Assembly: GCF_040183065.1 (NCBI RefSeq)
Contig: NW_027185566.1
Coordinates: 558,001 to 622,000, forward strand
Reading direction: 5' to 3'
DNA length: 64,000 nt
Origin: Periplaneta americana
Taxonomy: Eukaryota > Arthropoda > Insecta > Blattodea > Blattidae
Part shown: in pieces, positions 51,644 through 61,285 of the stretch
Position numbering within the stretch: position 1 is the stretch's first letter
How the letters are laid out: each line of letters opens with the position of its first letter
Notes under the pieces: model-generated
Databases searched by the model: none
Told to the model about the DNA's origin: nothing
The model's input: only the letters and a program-made list of their open reading frames with translations
Position numbers and translations under genes: made by a program

Positions 51644-52570
51644 ATGAGTTATGATCTTATTATTATTGGTGGTGGTCCTGCTGGTATGACAGCAGGTATA
51701 TATGCAAGCCGTGCAAAACTTAAAACTCTCATTTTAGAGGCTAAACCTAATTCTGGTGGACAAATTGCCACAACTTCCGACATAGATAATTGGCCCGGCA
51801 AAATGACTTCTGGTCCAGAACTAGCCGCTGATTTCAGACAGCATTGTGACAAAATGGGAGTTCAGTTCCAACAGGGATTCTGCCAGAGTATTCAAAATGC
51901 TGGAGAACTGAAAAAAATTGTTGTTTTAGATAATGGAAAAACATTAGAAGCCAAAACAATTATTATTGCTACTGGTGCAGAACCCGTACTGATGGGTGTA
52001 GAAGGTGAAGATCGTCTGAGAGGGAAAGGGGTTGCCTACTGTGCTACCTGTGATGGTGAGTTTTTTGAAGGTTTAGAAATTGCCGTTGTAGGTGGGGGTA
52101 ATACTGCTATGGAAGAAGCTGTTTTCCTCACCCGTTTTGCATCTAAGGTAACTATGTTTATCCGTAGAAAAGAGGGACAAATTTCGGCAGACAAAACTGC
52201 TTTTGAACATGCAAAAAATAACCCTAAGATTCACTTTGTTTGGGATTCTTCTGTTGCAGAAGTCTACGGAGATAAATTGGTAGAAGGTTTAAAAATTAAA
52301 AATAATACCACTGGAGAAATTACAGACTTCCCTACAGAAGGAGTTTTTGTTTTTATTGGTATGAAACCAATCAGCCATTTCGTTAAAGGATTTGTTAAGA
52401 TGTGTCCAAAAGATTATATTATTGTAGACCAACATATGGCAACAGATGTGCCAGGTGTTTTTGCCGCTGGAGATGTGACTTTAAAATATGTAAGGCAAGT
52501 TATTACTGCAGCTTCTGATGGAGCTATTGCAGCTGTGAGTGCTTCTAAATATGTTGAAAAACACTCCTGA
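51644..52570 (+). CDS. trxB: Thioredoxin reductase
   Basis: FAD- and NADPH-dependent enzyme that reduces thioredoxin, 308 residues. The FAD loop is GGGPAGMTAGIYASRA, the redox-active pair is Cys133/Cys136 in CATCDGEF, the NADPH loop is VVGGGNTAMEEA, and the C-terminal FAD motif is AAGDV. AGGAGG precedes the ATG. It is followed after 33 bases by a cystine-type symporter, fitting reduction of imported disulfides. Confidence 0.96.
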   Translation: MSYDLIIIGGGPAGMTAGIYASRAKLKTLILEAKPNSGGQIATTSDIDNWPGKMTSGPELAADFRQHCDKMGVQFQQGFCQSIQNAGELKKIVVLDNGKTLEAKTIIIATGAEPVLMGVEGEDRLRGKGVAYCATCDGEFFEGLEIAVVGGGNTAMEEAVFLTRFASKVTMFIRRKEGQISADKTAFEHAKNNPKIHFVWDSSVAEVYGDKLVEGLKIKNNTTGEITDFPTEGVFVFIGMKPISHFVKGFVKMCPKDYIIVDQHMATDVPGVFAAGDVTLKYVRQVITAASDGAIAAVSASKYVEKHS

Positions 52571-52603
52571 TTTTTTTATTGATTAACATATAGGGGGATA
52601 TGT

Positions 52604-54001
52604 ATGTTATTTTTGTATTTTATTCTCTTTTTAGTCTTGCTTTTTGTATTGTATTATTTTAGAAAAAGGAAAACATTTTCTTTTTCTATTATCGTACTGA
52701 TTGCCGTTATTTTGGGTCTGGTCTTTGGTTCTTGGTTACAGTATTCTTTCAAAGAAAATCCAAAATTATTAACACAACTATTGGATCTAATCAGCATTGT
52801 TGGAAACGGTTATGTCAAACTCTTGACGATGTTGGTAATGCCGTTGATTTCTATTTCACTTTTTGCTGCTCTATTCAATTTGAAATTGGGCAAAGGAATT
52901 GTTAAAAAAACCGTTTTTTATATCGTTTTTTTAATCGCTGGATCTTTAGTAGGAGCTGCTGCTGGAGTTTCTATGAGCTTAGCTTTTAATTTGAATGCAG
53001 AAGGAATGTTGCCAAAAACTGCCGAAATTCAAAGAGGAGAACAGTTAGAGGAAAAACTACAAACCTTAGAAACTAAGTCTATTCCTGCTAGAATTGTAGA
53101 TATGATTCCAGATAATCCTTTTGCAGATCTCTCAGGCACAAGACCCACATCCATGATCGGAGTAGTCATTTTTACCATGTTATTCGGTATTACCGCATTA
53201 CAACTTCGGCTTGGTAAGCCAGAAAGATATGAAACTTTGCGAGTTTTAGTCAATAATCTCAGGAATATCGTGAATAAATTGGCAAGAACGATTATCCTAT
53301 TAACACCATATGGCGTATTGGCATTAATGATTCATATATCCGCAACACAAGACATTTCAGCTATGATTAATTTGGTTTATTTCGTTATTGCTAGTTACTT
53401 AGCACTATTCATTGTATTGTTTGTATTTCTGCTCTCTATTGGAGCTGTGGGGTTAAATCCTATTACTTTTTTAAAAAAATGCACCCCTGTCATGATTTTA
53501 GCTTTTGTAACTCGTAGCAGTGCAGGAGCCATACCCATGACTTATGCCACTCAAAAACAACTAGGTATTCAGGATGCATTTGCCTCTTTATCTTCTACTT
53601 TAGGGACATCTATTGGTCAGGCTGGATGTGCTGGAGTCTTTCCTGCTATGTTAGCCATTATGATAGCTCCTACGGTAGGAATAAATCCGCTAGATCCTTG
53701 GTTTATCCTTTCTATTCTAGGAACTGTCGCTATCGCTTCTTTTGGAGTTTCCAGTGTAGGGGGAGGAGCCACATTTTCTGCCTTAATTGTTCTTTCTACA
53801 CTCAATATGCCTGTTGCATTGGTAGGATTGCTAATTTCTATTGAACCCATTATTGATATGGGAAGAACCGCTTTAAATGTTGTTGGTAGTATTTCTGGAA
53901 GTGTTTTGGTAAACCGTCTTACAGGTGATCTCAATATAGAGCAATACAAAACACCTATGAACATAGAACAGTTTGAGAAAGATCAACAAGACGACGAGTA
54001 A
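52604..54001 (+). CDS. DAACS-family symporter, TcyP-like, second copy
   Basis: Membrane carrier of 465 residues, paralogous to the gene at 43659-44981. TRSSAGAIPMTYATQ and GQAGCAGVFPAMLAIM are the re-entrant-loop motifs, closest in pattern to L-cystine importers. A charged C-terminal tail follows the last helix. GGGGGATATG precedes the ATG. Likely co-transcribed with trxB; ends at a strong hairpin. Confidence 0.87.
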   Translation: MLFLYFILFLVLLFVLYYFRKRKTFSFSIIVLIAVILGLVFGSWLQYSFKENPKLLTQLLDLISIVGNGYVKLLTMLVMPLISISLFAALFNLKLGKGIVKKTVFYIVFLIAGSLVGAAAGVSMSLAFNLNAEGMLPKTAEIQRGEQLEEKLQTLETKSIPARIVDMIPDNPFADLSGTRPTSMIGVVIFTMLFGITALQLRLGKPERYETLRVLVNNLRNIVNKLARTIILLTPYGVLALMIHISATQDISAMINLVYFVIASYLALFIVLFVFLLSIGAVGLNPITFLKKCTPVMILAFVTRSSAGAIPMTYATQKQLGIQDAFASLSSTLGTSIGQAGCAGVFPAMLAIMIAPTVGINPLDPWFILSILGTVAIASFGVSSVGGGATFSALIVLSTLNMPVALVGLLISIEPIIDMGRTALNVVGSISGSVLVNRLTGDLNIEQYKTPMNIEQFEKDQQDDE

Positions 54002-54010
54002 ATTTTTTAG

Positions 54011-54036
54011 AGAGGAAGAACTAGTTTTCTTCCTCT
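54011..54036 (+). terminator. Terminator after the second symporter gene
   Basis: A perfect ten-base-pair stem AGAGGAAGAA/TTCTTCCTCT with a six-base loop is followed by T-rich sequence. It overlaps the last codons of the convergent CZB gene, whose Glu-rich end is encoded by one arm. Confidence 0.7.
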
Positions 54037-54404
54037 TGTTGTTTTTCTTTTTCGATACTTTTTCGAATCATTAAAACATCCTTGACAACTTCCAAAGAGG
54101 CTTTGTCAAATTCTCCACCAATTCCAAGCTCCTTTTGAATGTCAATAGGTTCCCCAGCCTGAAAACGGCGAACAATACTTCCTAAGGCAGAATGAAATCT
54201 CTTATGATCTTCTATCAAATCTTTAAAATATTTATCTTCAGCATACTTGGTCATACCCTCGCCGTAAATCCATTGTCCCAAAATACATCTATTATCCACA
54301 GAAACTTGTTCCACATTAAGATCTTCTTTGGTTTTTCCATTAACCATATTGTAGAGTCTATATCTCCATTCTATATGTTGTCTAACCGCTGGTCTAAAAT
54401 CCAT
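54021..54404 (-). CDS. Stand-alone CZB zinc-binding protein
   Basis: A 127-residue cytoplasmic protein consisting of a chemoreceptor zinc-binding (CZB) domain. The expected 3-His/1-Cys ligand set can be placed: His10 in RQHIEWRYRL, Cys40 in RCILGQWIYGEG, and His67 and His71 in DHKRFHS. In the family, CZB domains are usually fused to chemoreceptors or diguanylate cyclases and sense zinc or hypochlorite; here no such partner is fused. GGTGGAGATT precedes the ATG at 54404. A regulatory role in chemotaxis or c-di-GMP signalling is inferred only. Confidence 0.85.
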   Translation of the reverse strand: MDFRPAVRQHIEWRYRLYNMVNGKTKEDLNVEQVSVDNRCILGQWIYGEGMTKYAEDKYFKDLIEDHKRFHSALGSIVRRFQAGEPIDIQKELGIGGEFDKASLEVVKDVLMIRKSIEKEKQQEEEN

Positions 54405-54526
54405 AATCTCCACCTCATAACAATTGTCTATATATTATCGACATTTTTGAGAAAGTAAAAATATTTTTATTAAGCTTTGGACTTCTTATAGTTATATTTT
54501 TTCCAAAAAATCGGAGAAACATATAT

Positions 54527-55639
54527 ATGCATTCTATTACACAAGAAAAAATATTAGACATCTTAAAACCCATCCAAGATCCTGAACTAAAAAAAAGCTT
54601 GGTAGAACTAGGAATGATCCAAAATATTCAAATTGATCTTGAAAACAATATTCAATTTACCCTTGTTCTCACAACATTAGCCTGTCCTCTCAAAGAATTT
54701 ATGAAAGATGAATGTATAGAAACACTGAAAAAACTCCCAAATATAGGAAAAATTCAAATTCATTTTGACTCTAAACCCTTAAAAACCCCTCCTACTCCTA
54801 CAAATACGGATATATCTTATTTTCAGAAGATAAAATATGTTATTTTGGTCGCTTCGGGTAAAGGTGGCGTTGGTAAAACTACCGTTGCTGTAAATTTAGC
54901 TTTAGCCCTAAAATCATTAGGTGCTCGAGTGGGTATTTTAGATACAGACATTTATGGTCCTAATGTCCCCAATATGCTAGGTAAAACAGACTCCAAAATG
55001 GAAACAATAGAAGAAAATGGAAAAGAGATTCTCATTCCAGTCCAAATTCAGGATATGCCTGTACTTTCTATGAATTTTTTCATTGAAGACCATCAACCCG
55101 TTCTATGGAGAGGTCCTATGCTGAATTCTATTATACAACAATTTTTATTTCAAACTCAATGGGGAGAACTCGATTACTTAATTATCGATACCCCTCCAGG
55201 AACAGGAGATGTTCAGCTCAGTTTAAGTCAACTCCTCCCTGCAATGATAGATGGAGCCATTATTGTAACAACAGCACAAAATGCTTCTGTTGCAGATGTA
55301 AAGCGTTCTATTTCTCAGTTCCAAAAACTTCATATCCCTTTGCTGGGCATAGTTGAAAATATGTCTTATTTCGTTCCAGAAGACGAACCATCCAAAACTT
55401 ACGACCTTTTTGGATCTCAAAAAGGAGAAAAAATAAAAAAGGAAATTTCCACTCCTGTACTCTCTACTCTACCCTTCAGTATTGAAGCGAGAGAAGCTGC
55501 CGATGAATCTATGCCTATTGTCATAAAAAATTCCCATTCCATTGTAACTCAAGAATTTATTGCTCTCGCTCGAAAATTATCTAGCCAAGTCTCTATTGAA
55601 AGATTTAATAAGTATAAGGATTCACAAGAAAAAAACTGA
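54527..55639 (+). CDS. apbC: Mrp/ApbC-type Fe-S carrier ATPase
   Basis: A 370-residue P-loop ATPase that carries and delivers Fe-S clusters. An N-terminal MIP18/DUF59 domain (about 1-85) precedes the ATPase with the deviant Walker A SGKGGVGKTT and DTPPGTGDVQ. The usual CxxC after ENMSYF is absent: the sequence there reads FVPEDEPSKTYDLFG. Some Mrp lineages share that change. GGAGAAAC precedes the ATG. It heads an apparent operon with a POT-like transporter and split chromate-type transporter genes. Confidence 0.92.
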   Translation: MHSITQEKILDILKPIQDPELKKSLVELGMIQNIQIDLENNIQFTLVLTTLACPLKEFMKDECIETLKKLPNIGKIQIHFDSKPLKTPPTPTNTDISYFQKIKYVILVASGKGGVGKTTVAVNLALALKSLGARVGILDTDIYGPNVPNMLGKTDSKMETIEENGKEILIPVQIQDMPVLSMNFFIEDHQPVLWRGPMLNSIIQQFLFQTQWGELDYLIIDTPPGTGDVQLSLSQLLPAMIDGAIIVTTAQNASVADVKRSISQFQKLHIPLLGIVENMSYFVPEDEPSKTYDLFGSQKGEKIKKEISTPVLSTLPFSIEAREAADESMPIVIKNSHSIVTQEFIALARKLSSQVSIERFNKYKDSQEKN

Positions 55640-55643
55640 CCGT

Positions 55644-57137
55644 ATGAATATAACCACTATTAATGCCACACCCATATTGCGGATGATTTTTTTAACCCAA
55701 TTTCTTTGGGGATTTGCATATTTCACATTTATATCTGTGTTAGCTTCCTTTTTAGAAAAGACAATGCACACTTCACAAGCACAAATTCTTATTTTGTTAT
55801 GGGGATTTTATATCACAGGACTCGTTTTTTCATCTATCATCGGATTAATACAAGATTACTGGTTAGGAACTAAACGTTCTTTATATTTAGGAGTAACTTT
55901 GGCATTGATGGGGTATTTGAGTATGTTTCTTTTTGAGTATATTCGTCCATCGGAACTACTATTATTCCCTATTTTAGCTATTGTTGCCACTGGAAAAACT
56001 ATTGTCAGCAATGCTATCTATGTCTTACTAGGAAAAGTATACCCTCCAACCTTAGAAGACAGCAACATTGAAAGGCTGATTACTATAGATTATATTGTTA
56101 CCAATATAGGTGCCTTATTGGGAACTTTTGTTGCTGGAATATTTTTACTCATCTTAAATGAAAATACCACTCTCTTTATTGCTTTAGGAATAAGTGCCTT
56201 CAGCTTTTTTTGTTTAAATATTTTTGGAGTTTTTTTAAAGCGGATTGGAAACAATCAAGATTTTAGACCTGTTACACCAAAAAATAGTGTATACATCACT
56301 TTAAGTTTGTTGATGATTATGGGTCTTGAAATTTTATGTTTGATTTCTGAAAAAAATATCTACTGGATACTGATAGTGTGTGTTGTATTTTCTCTTATAT
56401 TTTTTGCTTATCAGTATCTTCGTGGAAGTATTGTTCTAAGAACAAGATTGTTATTTGTAACTCTAGTATTAATCCAGCTTTTTGTTTTTTATTTTTTCTA
56501 TCAACAAGGTTTTAATTTGGTCAACATTTACACTAGAAAAATTATTCCGACATTGTCTTTTTTTGGATTTGAGATTAAACCACAATTTTTTAGTATTTTT
56601 AATTACTTTTGGGTCATTTTAGCTGGAATGTTTCTCTTATTTTTGCACCGGCGTTTAGAAGCAAAAAATATTCGTATTTCTGTATTTTATCAAACTTCTA
56701 TTGCCATTCTCCTTTCTTTGGGAGCTTTTGTTTTATTGTATATTTCCACTTTTTTTATTAGTCACACTGGTTTTATTTCCCTTTGGTGGATTTTTGGGTT
56801 TTACTTTTTACAATCCAATGCAGAAATTATTATTGCTTACGTAGGGATCTCCTTATTTATTAAGCTCATGCCAAGCTATTTAACATCTTTTGGTTTGGGT
56901 TTACGCGCTACCGTGCTGACTCTACCGGCACTTTTTTTTAGTATTCCAGGTCAAGTAGATGCACTACATTTGAATACTCAGGAACTACAGCCTTTTTTCC
57001 ATTCTCAGTTTCTCACACTATTACTCATTGGAACATGTTTATATATCCCTATTATTTTATTGCAACCCATTATTAGGTGGATTTATACAAAAAAGGCCTC
57101 TACTCTTAAAGATGAAGAGCTTGAGAAGCAAATATGA
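55644..57137 (+). CDS. POT/MFS-type transporter
   Basis: Inner-membrane carrier of about 497 residues with 12-14 hydrophobic segments. GLIQDYWLGTKRSLYLG between helices 2 and 3 and the IDYIVTNIGALLG segment resemble proton-coupled oligopeptide transporters (POT/PTR2), so peptide uptake is likely but not proven. I start at the ATG at 55644, four bases after the apbC stop, rather than at 55560 inside apbC. It overlaps the next gene as ATGA. Confidence 0.72.
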   Translation: MNITTINATPILRMIFLTQFLWGFAYFTFISVLASFLEKTMHTSQAQILILLWGFYITGLVFSSIIGLIQDYWLGTKRSLYLGVTLALMGYLSMFLFEYIRPSELLLFPILAIVATGKTIVSNAIYVLLGKVYPPTLEDSNIERLITIDYIVTNIGALLGTFVAGIFLLILNENTTLFIALGISAFSFFCLNIFGVFLKRIGNNQDFRPVTPKNSVYITLSLLMIMGLEILCLISEKNIYWILIVCVVFSLIFFAYQYLRGSIVLRTRLLFVTLVLIQLFVFYFFYQQGFNLVNIYTRKIIPTLSFFGFEIKPQFFSIFNYFWVILAGMFLLFLHRRLEAKNIRISVFYQTSIAILLSLGAFVLLYISTFFISHTGFISLWWIFGFYFLQSNAEIIIAYVGISLFIKLMPSYLTSFGLGLRATVLTLPALFFSIPGQVDALHLNTQELQPFFHSQFLTLLLIGTCLYIPIILLQPIIRWIYTKKASTLKDEELEKQI

Positions 57138-57691
57138 ATCGTCTTGTCCAAATAGCACTTTCCAGTTTAAGGATTGCTTTTTTATCTTTTGGAGGAGGGA
57201 ATGCCATGATGGGTATGGTTCAAGACGAATTTGTCCAGCGAAATAAAATGCTTACAGACGAGGAATTACAAAGAATTTTTTCTCTGACTAATATGTTTCC
57301 TGGTCCGTTGGTAGTTAATACAATCACCATGATTGGTTACAAAACTGGAGGTTGGTTAGGAGGGTTAATCGCTTTTTTACTCATTTTATTTCCTGGTCCT
57401 ATATTGGTGACTGTTTTTGTTGTCGTACTCCACTTGTATGTTTCTACACAGACTATTATGAAAATCTCATTAGGAGTGACTCCAGTTATTATAGCACTTT
57501 TAATTGAATTTATAATAAAGTCTTACAAATCTCAGAAAAGACAAATTTCTTCTCCATTTTTATACTTACTACTTTTTATTCTTACCCTAATTTTACTATT
57601 TGTTCATTTAAATATCGCTCTTGTTTTTTTGTTGGCAATTATTTTTCTTGGACTCATCTCTAAGGTTAATTTTCGGGGTTTTGTAAAATGA
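57134..57691 (+). CDS. chrA: Chromate transporter half, subunit 1
   Basis: A 185-residue membrane protein with one ChrA domain: LSFGGGNAMMGMVQDEFV at the start and FPGPLVVNTITMIGYKTGG after helix 2. In such split systems two half-size proteins form the transporter. Chromate or another oxyanion is the family substrate; actual substrate here is unknown. Four-base overlaps link it to both neighbours. Confidence 0.9.
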   Translation: MNRLVQIALSSLRIAFLSFGGGNAMMGMVQDEFVQRNKMLTDEELQRIFSLTNMFPGPLVVNTITMIGYKTGGWLGGLIAFLLILFPGPILVTVFVVVLHLYVSTQTIMKISLGVTPVIIALLIEFIIKSYKSQKRQISSPFLYLLLFILTLILLFVHLNIALVFLLAIIFLGLISKVNFRGFVK

Positions 57692-58401
57692 AAAATTTTA
57701 CAATTGCAACACTGTTAGTAGGACTGGTATCATTTGGAGGAGGAAAAGCTTTTATTCCTGTTTATGAAAGACTTTATGTACAGGAGTACAAAATCATTAA
57801 TCATCAGCAACTTCAGGAATATGTAGGTTATGCTGTAGCTTTCCCTGGTGCTATATCTCCTATGTTAACAGGATTAGTAGGGTTTATTAACTTTGGTATT
57901 TTGGGTTTTATACTAGGGATTTTACTCTTGACCGTCCCCTCACTTTTATTGGTTTTTTGTGCTTATACTTTTTTAAAGCGATGGCAGGATACTCAAACTT
58001 TCAAATTTATTAATTTGTATTTACAGGCTGTTATACTAGCACTATTACTGTCTGTTGTGGTTGAATTTATCACTCCCCATGTATTTCCCTTCTTAAAAAA
58101 TCTGTGGTTTAAAGACCCCGTTCAGCTGATTTTATATGTCTTATTGACTCTTATATGGATATATTTTTTTTGCGTACCCAAAAACTCAAAAAAACGGAAA
58201 ATTTTCCTATTCTTTTTAGGTTGCGTACTCCTTTTATATTTGGGTCAAAATTGGAATTTTACTCCAAGCCATTCTAGAAATTTATTCATTTATATAGCTT
58301 CCATTGTTGTTTCATTAATTGCTCTAATGCAATACAAAGTACACCCATTCATTTTGATACTCATATCAGGAGCCATAGGTGTACTGTTTATCTATTTATG
58401 A
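57688..58401 (+). CDS. chrA: Chromate transporter half, subunit 2
   Basis: A 237-residue paralogue of the preceding gene with the same domain: VSFGGGKAFIPVYERLY and FPGAISPMLTGLVGF. It has an additional set of two or three C-terminal helices not seen in subunit 1. It overlaps subunit 1 by four bases and the convergent cysteine desulfidase gene by ten. Confidence 0.9.
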   Translation: MKNFTIATLLVGLVSFGGGKAFIPVYERLYVQEYKIINHQQLQEYVGYAVAFPGAISPMLTGLVGFINFGILGFILGILLLTVPSLLLVFCAYTFLKRWQDTQTFKFINLYLQAVILALLLSVVVEFITPHVFPFLKNLWFKDPVQLILYVLLTLIWIYFFCVPKNSKKRKIFLFFLGCVLLLYLGQNWNFTPSHSRNLFIYIASIVVSLIALMQYKVHPFILILISGAIGVLFIYL

Positions 58402-59687
58402 AGCATAATGTCTAATATGGTAGTGTCTAAAGTCTTTTCTTTAATGCTAATTACCCCCAGAGATTGAACCGTCTTTTCAACATCCTCACAGACAATTCCA
58501 TTGCGTTTACATAAAGATCTACCATTAATAGCCAAAATAGCTGATGTTACAGCTGCCGATAAACAAGTTGCCGTTTTATTAGCACAACCAGGTTTAGCAC
58601 CATCACAAAACATTCCTGTTACATTCCCTATCATATTTTGTATACATCGCTCAAAAGTATTAATATCTCCTCCTAATAAGTATGCTATTCCACAACTTAC
58701 CCCCGTAGAAGCAATAGTAACTCCACAAAGAGCAGAAAGTCGATCTAGGTGTTGCTTAATGTAAATAGCAGTTGTATTACTTAAAGCCACCGCTCTGAGT
58801 ATTTTATCCTCTTCTGCCACTTGAAGATATTGTGCAGCAGCAACAACTCCCATGGTAGCAGTAATACCTTGATTACCACTCCCCGAATTGCTCATCACGG
58901 GAATATCAGCACCGTCCATACGGGCATCTACCCCAGCCACGGTATGTGCGATAACATAGTTAGAAAGATCGTTAGAAAGAAGTCCTGTTTTTACGGCTCC
59001 CCACAAAGTTTTACCCACAGATAATCCATAATCTCCTTTTAAACCTTCGTCACTAATAGCTTGACTTAACAATACAGCCTCTTTAAAAAGGTCTGACAAT
59101 GGAAGTGTTTTTTGAGAAACAAAAGCCACCACATCATTCAATGTTAAATCCAACGGATCCTCTTCTTTTGCCTCAGAAGATTTTTTTATGTAAGGTTGCT
59201 TATATAAAATGTGACCATCTTTTTCTTTACAAACCACATAAGTATGTTCATCCGCTATAGTAATGCTACTCGTATGATTTTTTGATGTAGCAACAACTTT
59301 GATAAAAAGAGGATGTTTGACCGTTTTTTCTCTTTTAATTTCAACTAATCCACCTCCTACCAAAGATTTTGCTTTTTTTATAGAATCTTTTGAAATAGAA
59401 GAAAAAATTTCTAACCCTTTTTTAGAGTCTGCTCCAAAAATTCCACATAAAGCGGCAAGTTCTATACCAGATAGACCCCCTGTATGAGGGATGGCTGCTC
59501 CCATAGCATTTTTAATCATATTTGTACTTAAACCAACACAAATATGAGTAGGTTCTTCTCCATCTAAAAGCTCCAATGCTTGAGCGACCGCATAGGTAAT
59601 AGCAATAGGTTCTGTACAGCCTAATGCTCTTTGGAGTTCCTTTTGCACCAAAGCAGTTAATTTTGCTTGTTTTTCCTTTTTTAACAT
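58392..59687 (-). CDS. cyuA: L-cysteine desulfidase family protein
   Basis: UPF0597/CyuA (YhaM) family, 431 residues: cytoplasmic Fe-S enzyme breaking L-cysteine to pyruvate, ammonia and sulfide. The family cysteines are present: Cys24 in GCTEP, one in STGVSCG and the pair in MFCDGAKPGCANK; SGSGNQGI is also typical. GGGGGA precedes the ATG. It would use cysteine imported by the two cystine-type symporters, but no regulator (CyuR) is adjacent. Serine as alternative substrate cannot be excluded. Confidence 0.85.
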   Translation of the reverse strand: MLKKEKQAKLTALVQKELQRALGCTEPIAITYAVAQALELLDGEEPTHICVGLSTNMIKNAMGAAIPHTGGLSGIELAALCGIFGADSKKGLEIFSSISKDSIKKAKSLVGGGLVEIKREKTVKHPLFIKVVATSKNHTSSITIADEHTYVVCKEKDGHILYKQPYIKKSSEAKEEDPLDLTLNDVVAFVSQKTLPLSDLFKEAVLLSQAISDEGLKGDYGLSVGKTLWGAVKTGLLSNDLSNYVIAHTVAGVDARMDGADIPVMSNSGSGNQGITATMGVVAAAQYLQVAEEDKILRAVALSNTTAIYIKQHLDRLSALCGVTIASTGVSCGIAYLLGGDINTFERCIQNMIGNVTGMFCDGAKPGCANKTATCLSAAVTSAILAINGRSLCKRNGIVCEDVEKTVQSLGVISIKEKTLDTTILDIMLHK

Positions 59688-59786
59688 TTTTCCCCCTGAA
59701 AGTTTTATATTGTATTATTAACATAATTATTTAGTAATACCTAATAAATTTATTAAATTTATGAATATTAATTTTTTGAGGTTAAA

Positions 59787-61253
59787 GTGGACGAAATTCT
59801 TGCTCTAACTGGTTCGGTTATAGTCATTAGTGCCCTTTCTATAAGACTCACACGCAGATTTAAGATTCCTATATTAGCTATTTATTTGATTTTTGGAATG
59901 GTCTTAGGCTCTTTCAATATTGATTTTGGATTCTTCGGTTCTTATTCTAGTATTCAAATACTCAGCACTATAGCCCTTTGTTATATTTTATTTTCTGGTG
60001 CTTTGGAAATGAACTTAGATAAGGTCAAAAATATCCAAAATGAAGGTTTGGTTTTAGCCACATTTGGAATTATTGTAACTACCGCCATAGTTGGTTGTTT
60101 TGTTAAACTCTTGTTTCCTAGTTTCCAATGGGTAGAATGTCTTTTATTTGGGGCCGTTGTTTCTTCAACAGATGCCGCTGCTGTTATGGCTGCCTTAGAT
60201 TTTAGAAAGATCAATATTTCAGAGGATATCAAAAACCTTCTCAAGTTTGAATCTGGAAGTAATGATCCTATGGCATTTACATTACTCCTTTTTTTTCTCT
60301 CTTTTCTAACAGGAGCTGGACAGAATATTCCTATCGCCATTGTTTCTATTTTCACAGGTTTGGGAGTTGGTATGCTCTGGGGCTGGATTTTTGCAAAAGT
60401 AGGGATATTTTTACTCAACAGGCTATCCGCAAAAATTTATGAATTTGACCACATTCTTATTCTTGGGTTAGTGATTGTAACATTTGCCGTAAGTCAATTA
60501 GCCTATGGAAATGGATTTTTATCTGTTTACATTTTTGGATTGTATCTAGCGAGAGATAATTTCCAATACAAAAACAGCACCGTAAGATTTTACAGTACTA
60601 TTTCTGGAGTTTTACAGATTTTTATGTTTATTGGTTTGGGAGTTTTAGTAGATGTTAAGACTTTATTCCACTTGTGGCAAGAAGGATTACTTTTGGCTAT
60701 TGTGGCTATCTTTTTAGCTAGACCTATTGCCGTTTATCTTTCTTTGTTTTTGTTTAAAAAATACTCTATAAAAGAACAAATCTTTATTTCCTGGGGTGGT
60801 CTCAAGGGTGCTGTACCCATTATTTTTGCTACATACCCCGTGGTAGCACAAGTTCCAAATGGACTTATTATCTTCCATCTGGTCTTCTTTTGTGTGTTAG
60901 TTTCCATCTTACTGCAAGGGCTCACATTGGATAATTTAGCCAATATACTCAAGATTCCATACAAAGAAGAGGAAGAAGAAGAAATTCACAGCTCCGTAGG
61001 GCTGGATACAATTGAGAATATCGAAGAAAAATTAGTGGAGATTAAAGTCATTCATCAACCTCTATTTCTAAATAAAAAAGTTAAAGAAATATCCCTCCCA
61101 CAAGGGACACTCATTATCACCATAGAAAGAGATCAATCCTACTTTAGTCCTGTTGGTGATACGGAACTTCTCCCCGGAGACCTATTGTTTATTATGACAC
61201 CAAACAAAGACCAGTTTCAAGACTATCTTAGAAAAAATATTATGTCAAATTAG
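59787..61253 (+). CDS. Cation/proton antiporter with TrkA-C domain
   Basis: A CPA1-type (NhaP2/CvrA-like) antiporter, 488 residues. Twelve or so helices (1-390) include the ion-site region GAVVSSTDAAAVMAAL and KFESGSNDPMAF; a cytoplasmic TrkA-C/RCK_C regulatory domain covers about 415-485. In the family it exchanges K+ or Na+ for protons. The start is GTG at 59787 with GAGG upstream. Divergent from the desulfidase gene. Confidence 0.9.
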   Translation: MDEILALTGSVIVISALSIRLTRRFKIPILAIYLIFGMVLGSFNIDFGFFGSYSSIQILSTIALCYILFSGALEMNLDKVKNIQNEGLVLATFGIIVTTAIVGCFVKLLFPSFQWVECLLFGAVVSSTDAAAVMAALDFRKINISEDIKNLLKFESGSNDPMAFTLLLFFLSFLTGAGQNIPIAIVSIFTGLGVGMLWGWIFAKVGIFLLNRLSAKIYEFDHILILGLVIVTFAVSQLAYGNGFLSVYIFGLYLARDNFQYKNSTVRFYSTISGVLQIFMFIGLGVLVDVKTLFHLWQEGLLLAIVAIFLARPIAVYLSLFLFKKYSIKEQIFISWGGLKGAVPIIFATYPVVAQVPNGLIIFHLVFFCVLVSILLQGLTLDNLANILKIPYKEEEEEEIHSSVGLDTIENIEEKLVEIKVIHQPLFLNKKVKEISLPQGTLIITIERDQSYFSPVGDTELLPGDLLFIMTPNKDQFQDYLRKNIMSN

Positions 61254-61274
61254 CCCCCTAACAAAGCTAGGGGG
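61254..61274. terminator. Bidirectional terminator hairpin
   Basis: A perfect seven-base-pair stem CCCCCTA/TAGGGGG with a seven-base loop lies between the convergent antiporter and dipeptidase genes. Confidence 0.7.
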
Positions 61275-61285
61275 TACATATTATA

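Noticed and set aside
59981-60418. 145-residue open frame antisense to the antiporter gene
   Set aside because: It lies wholly within a well-supported gene, has no ribosome-binding site and a composition expected from the reverse of membrane codons.
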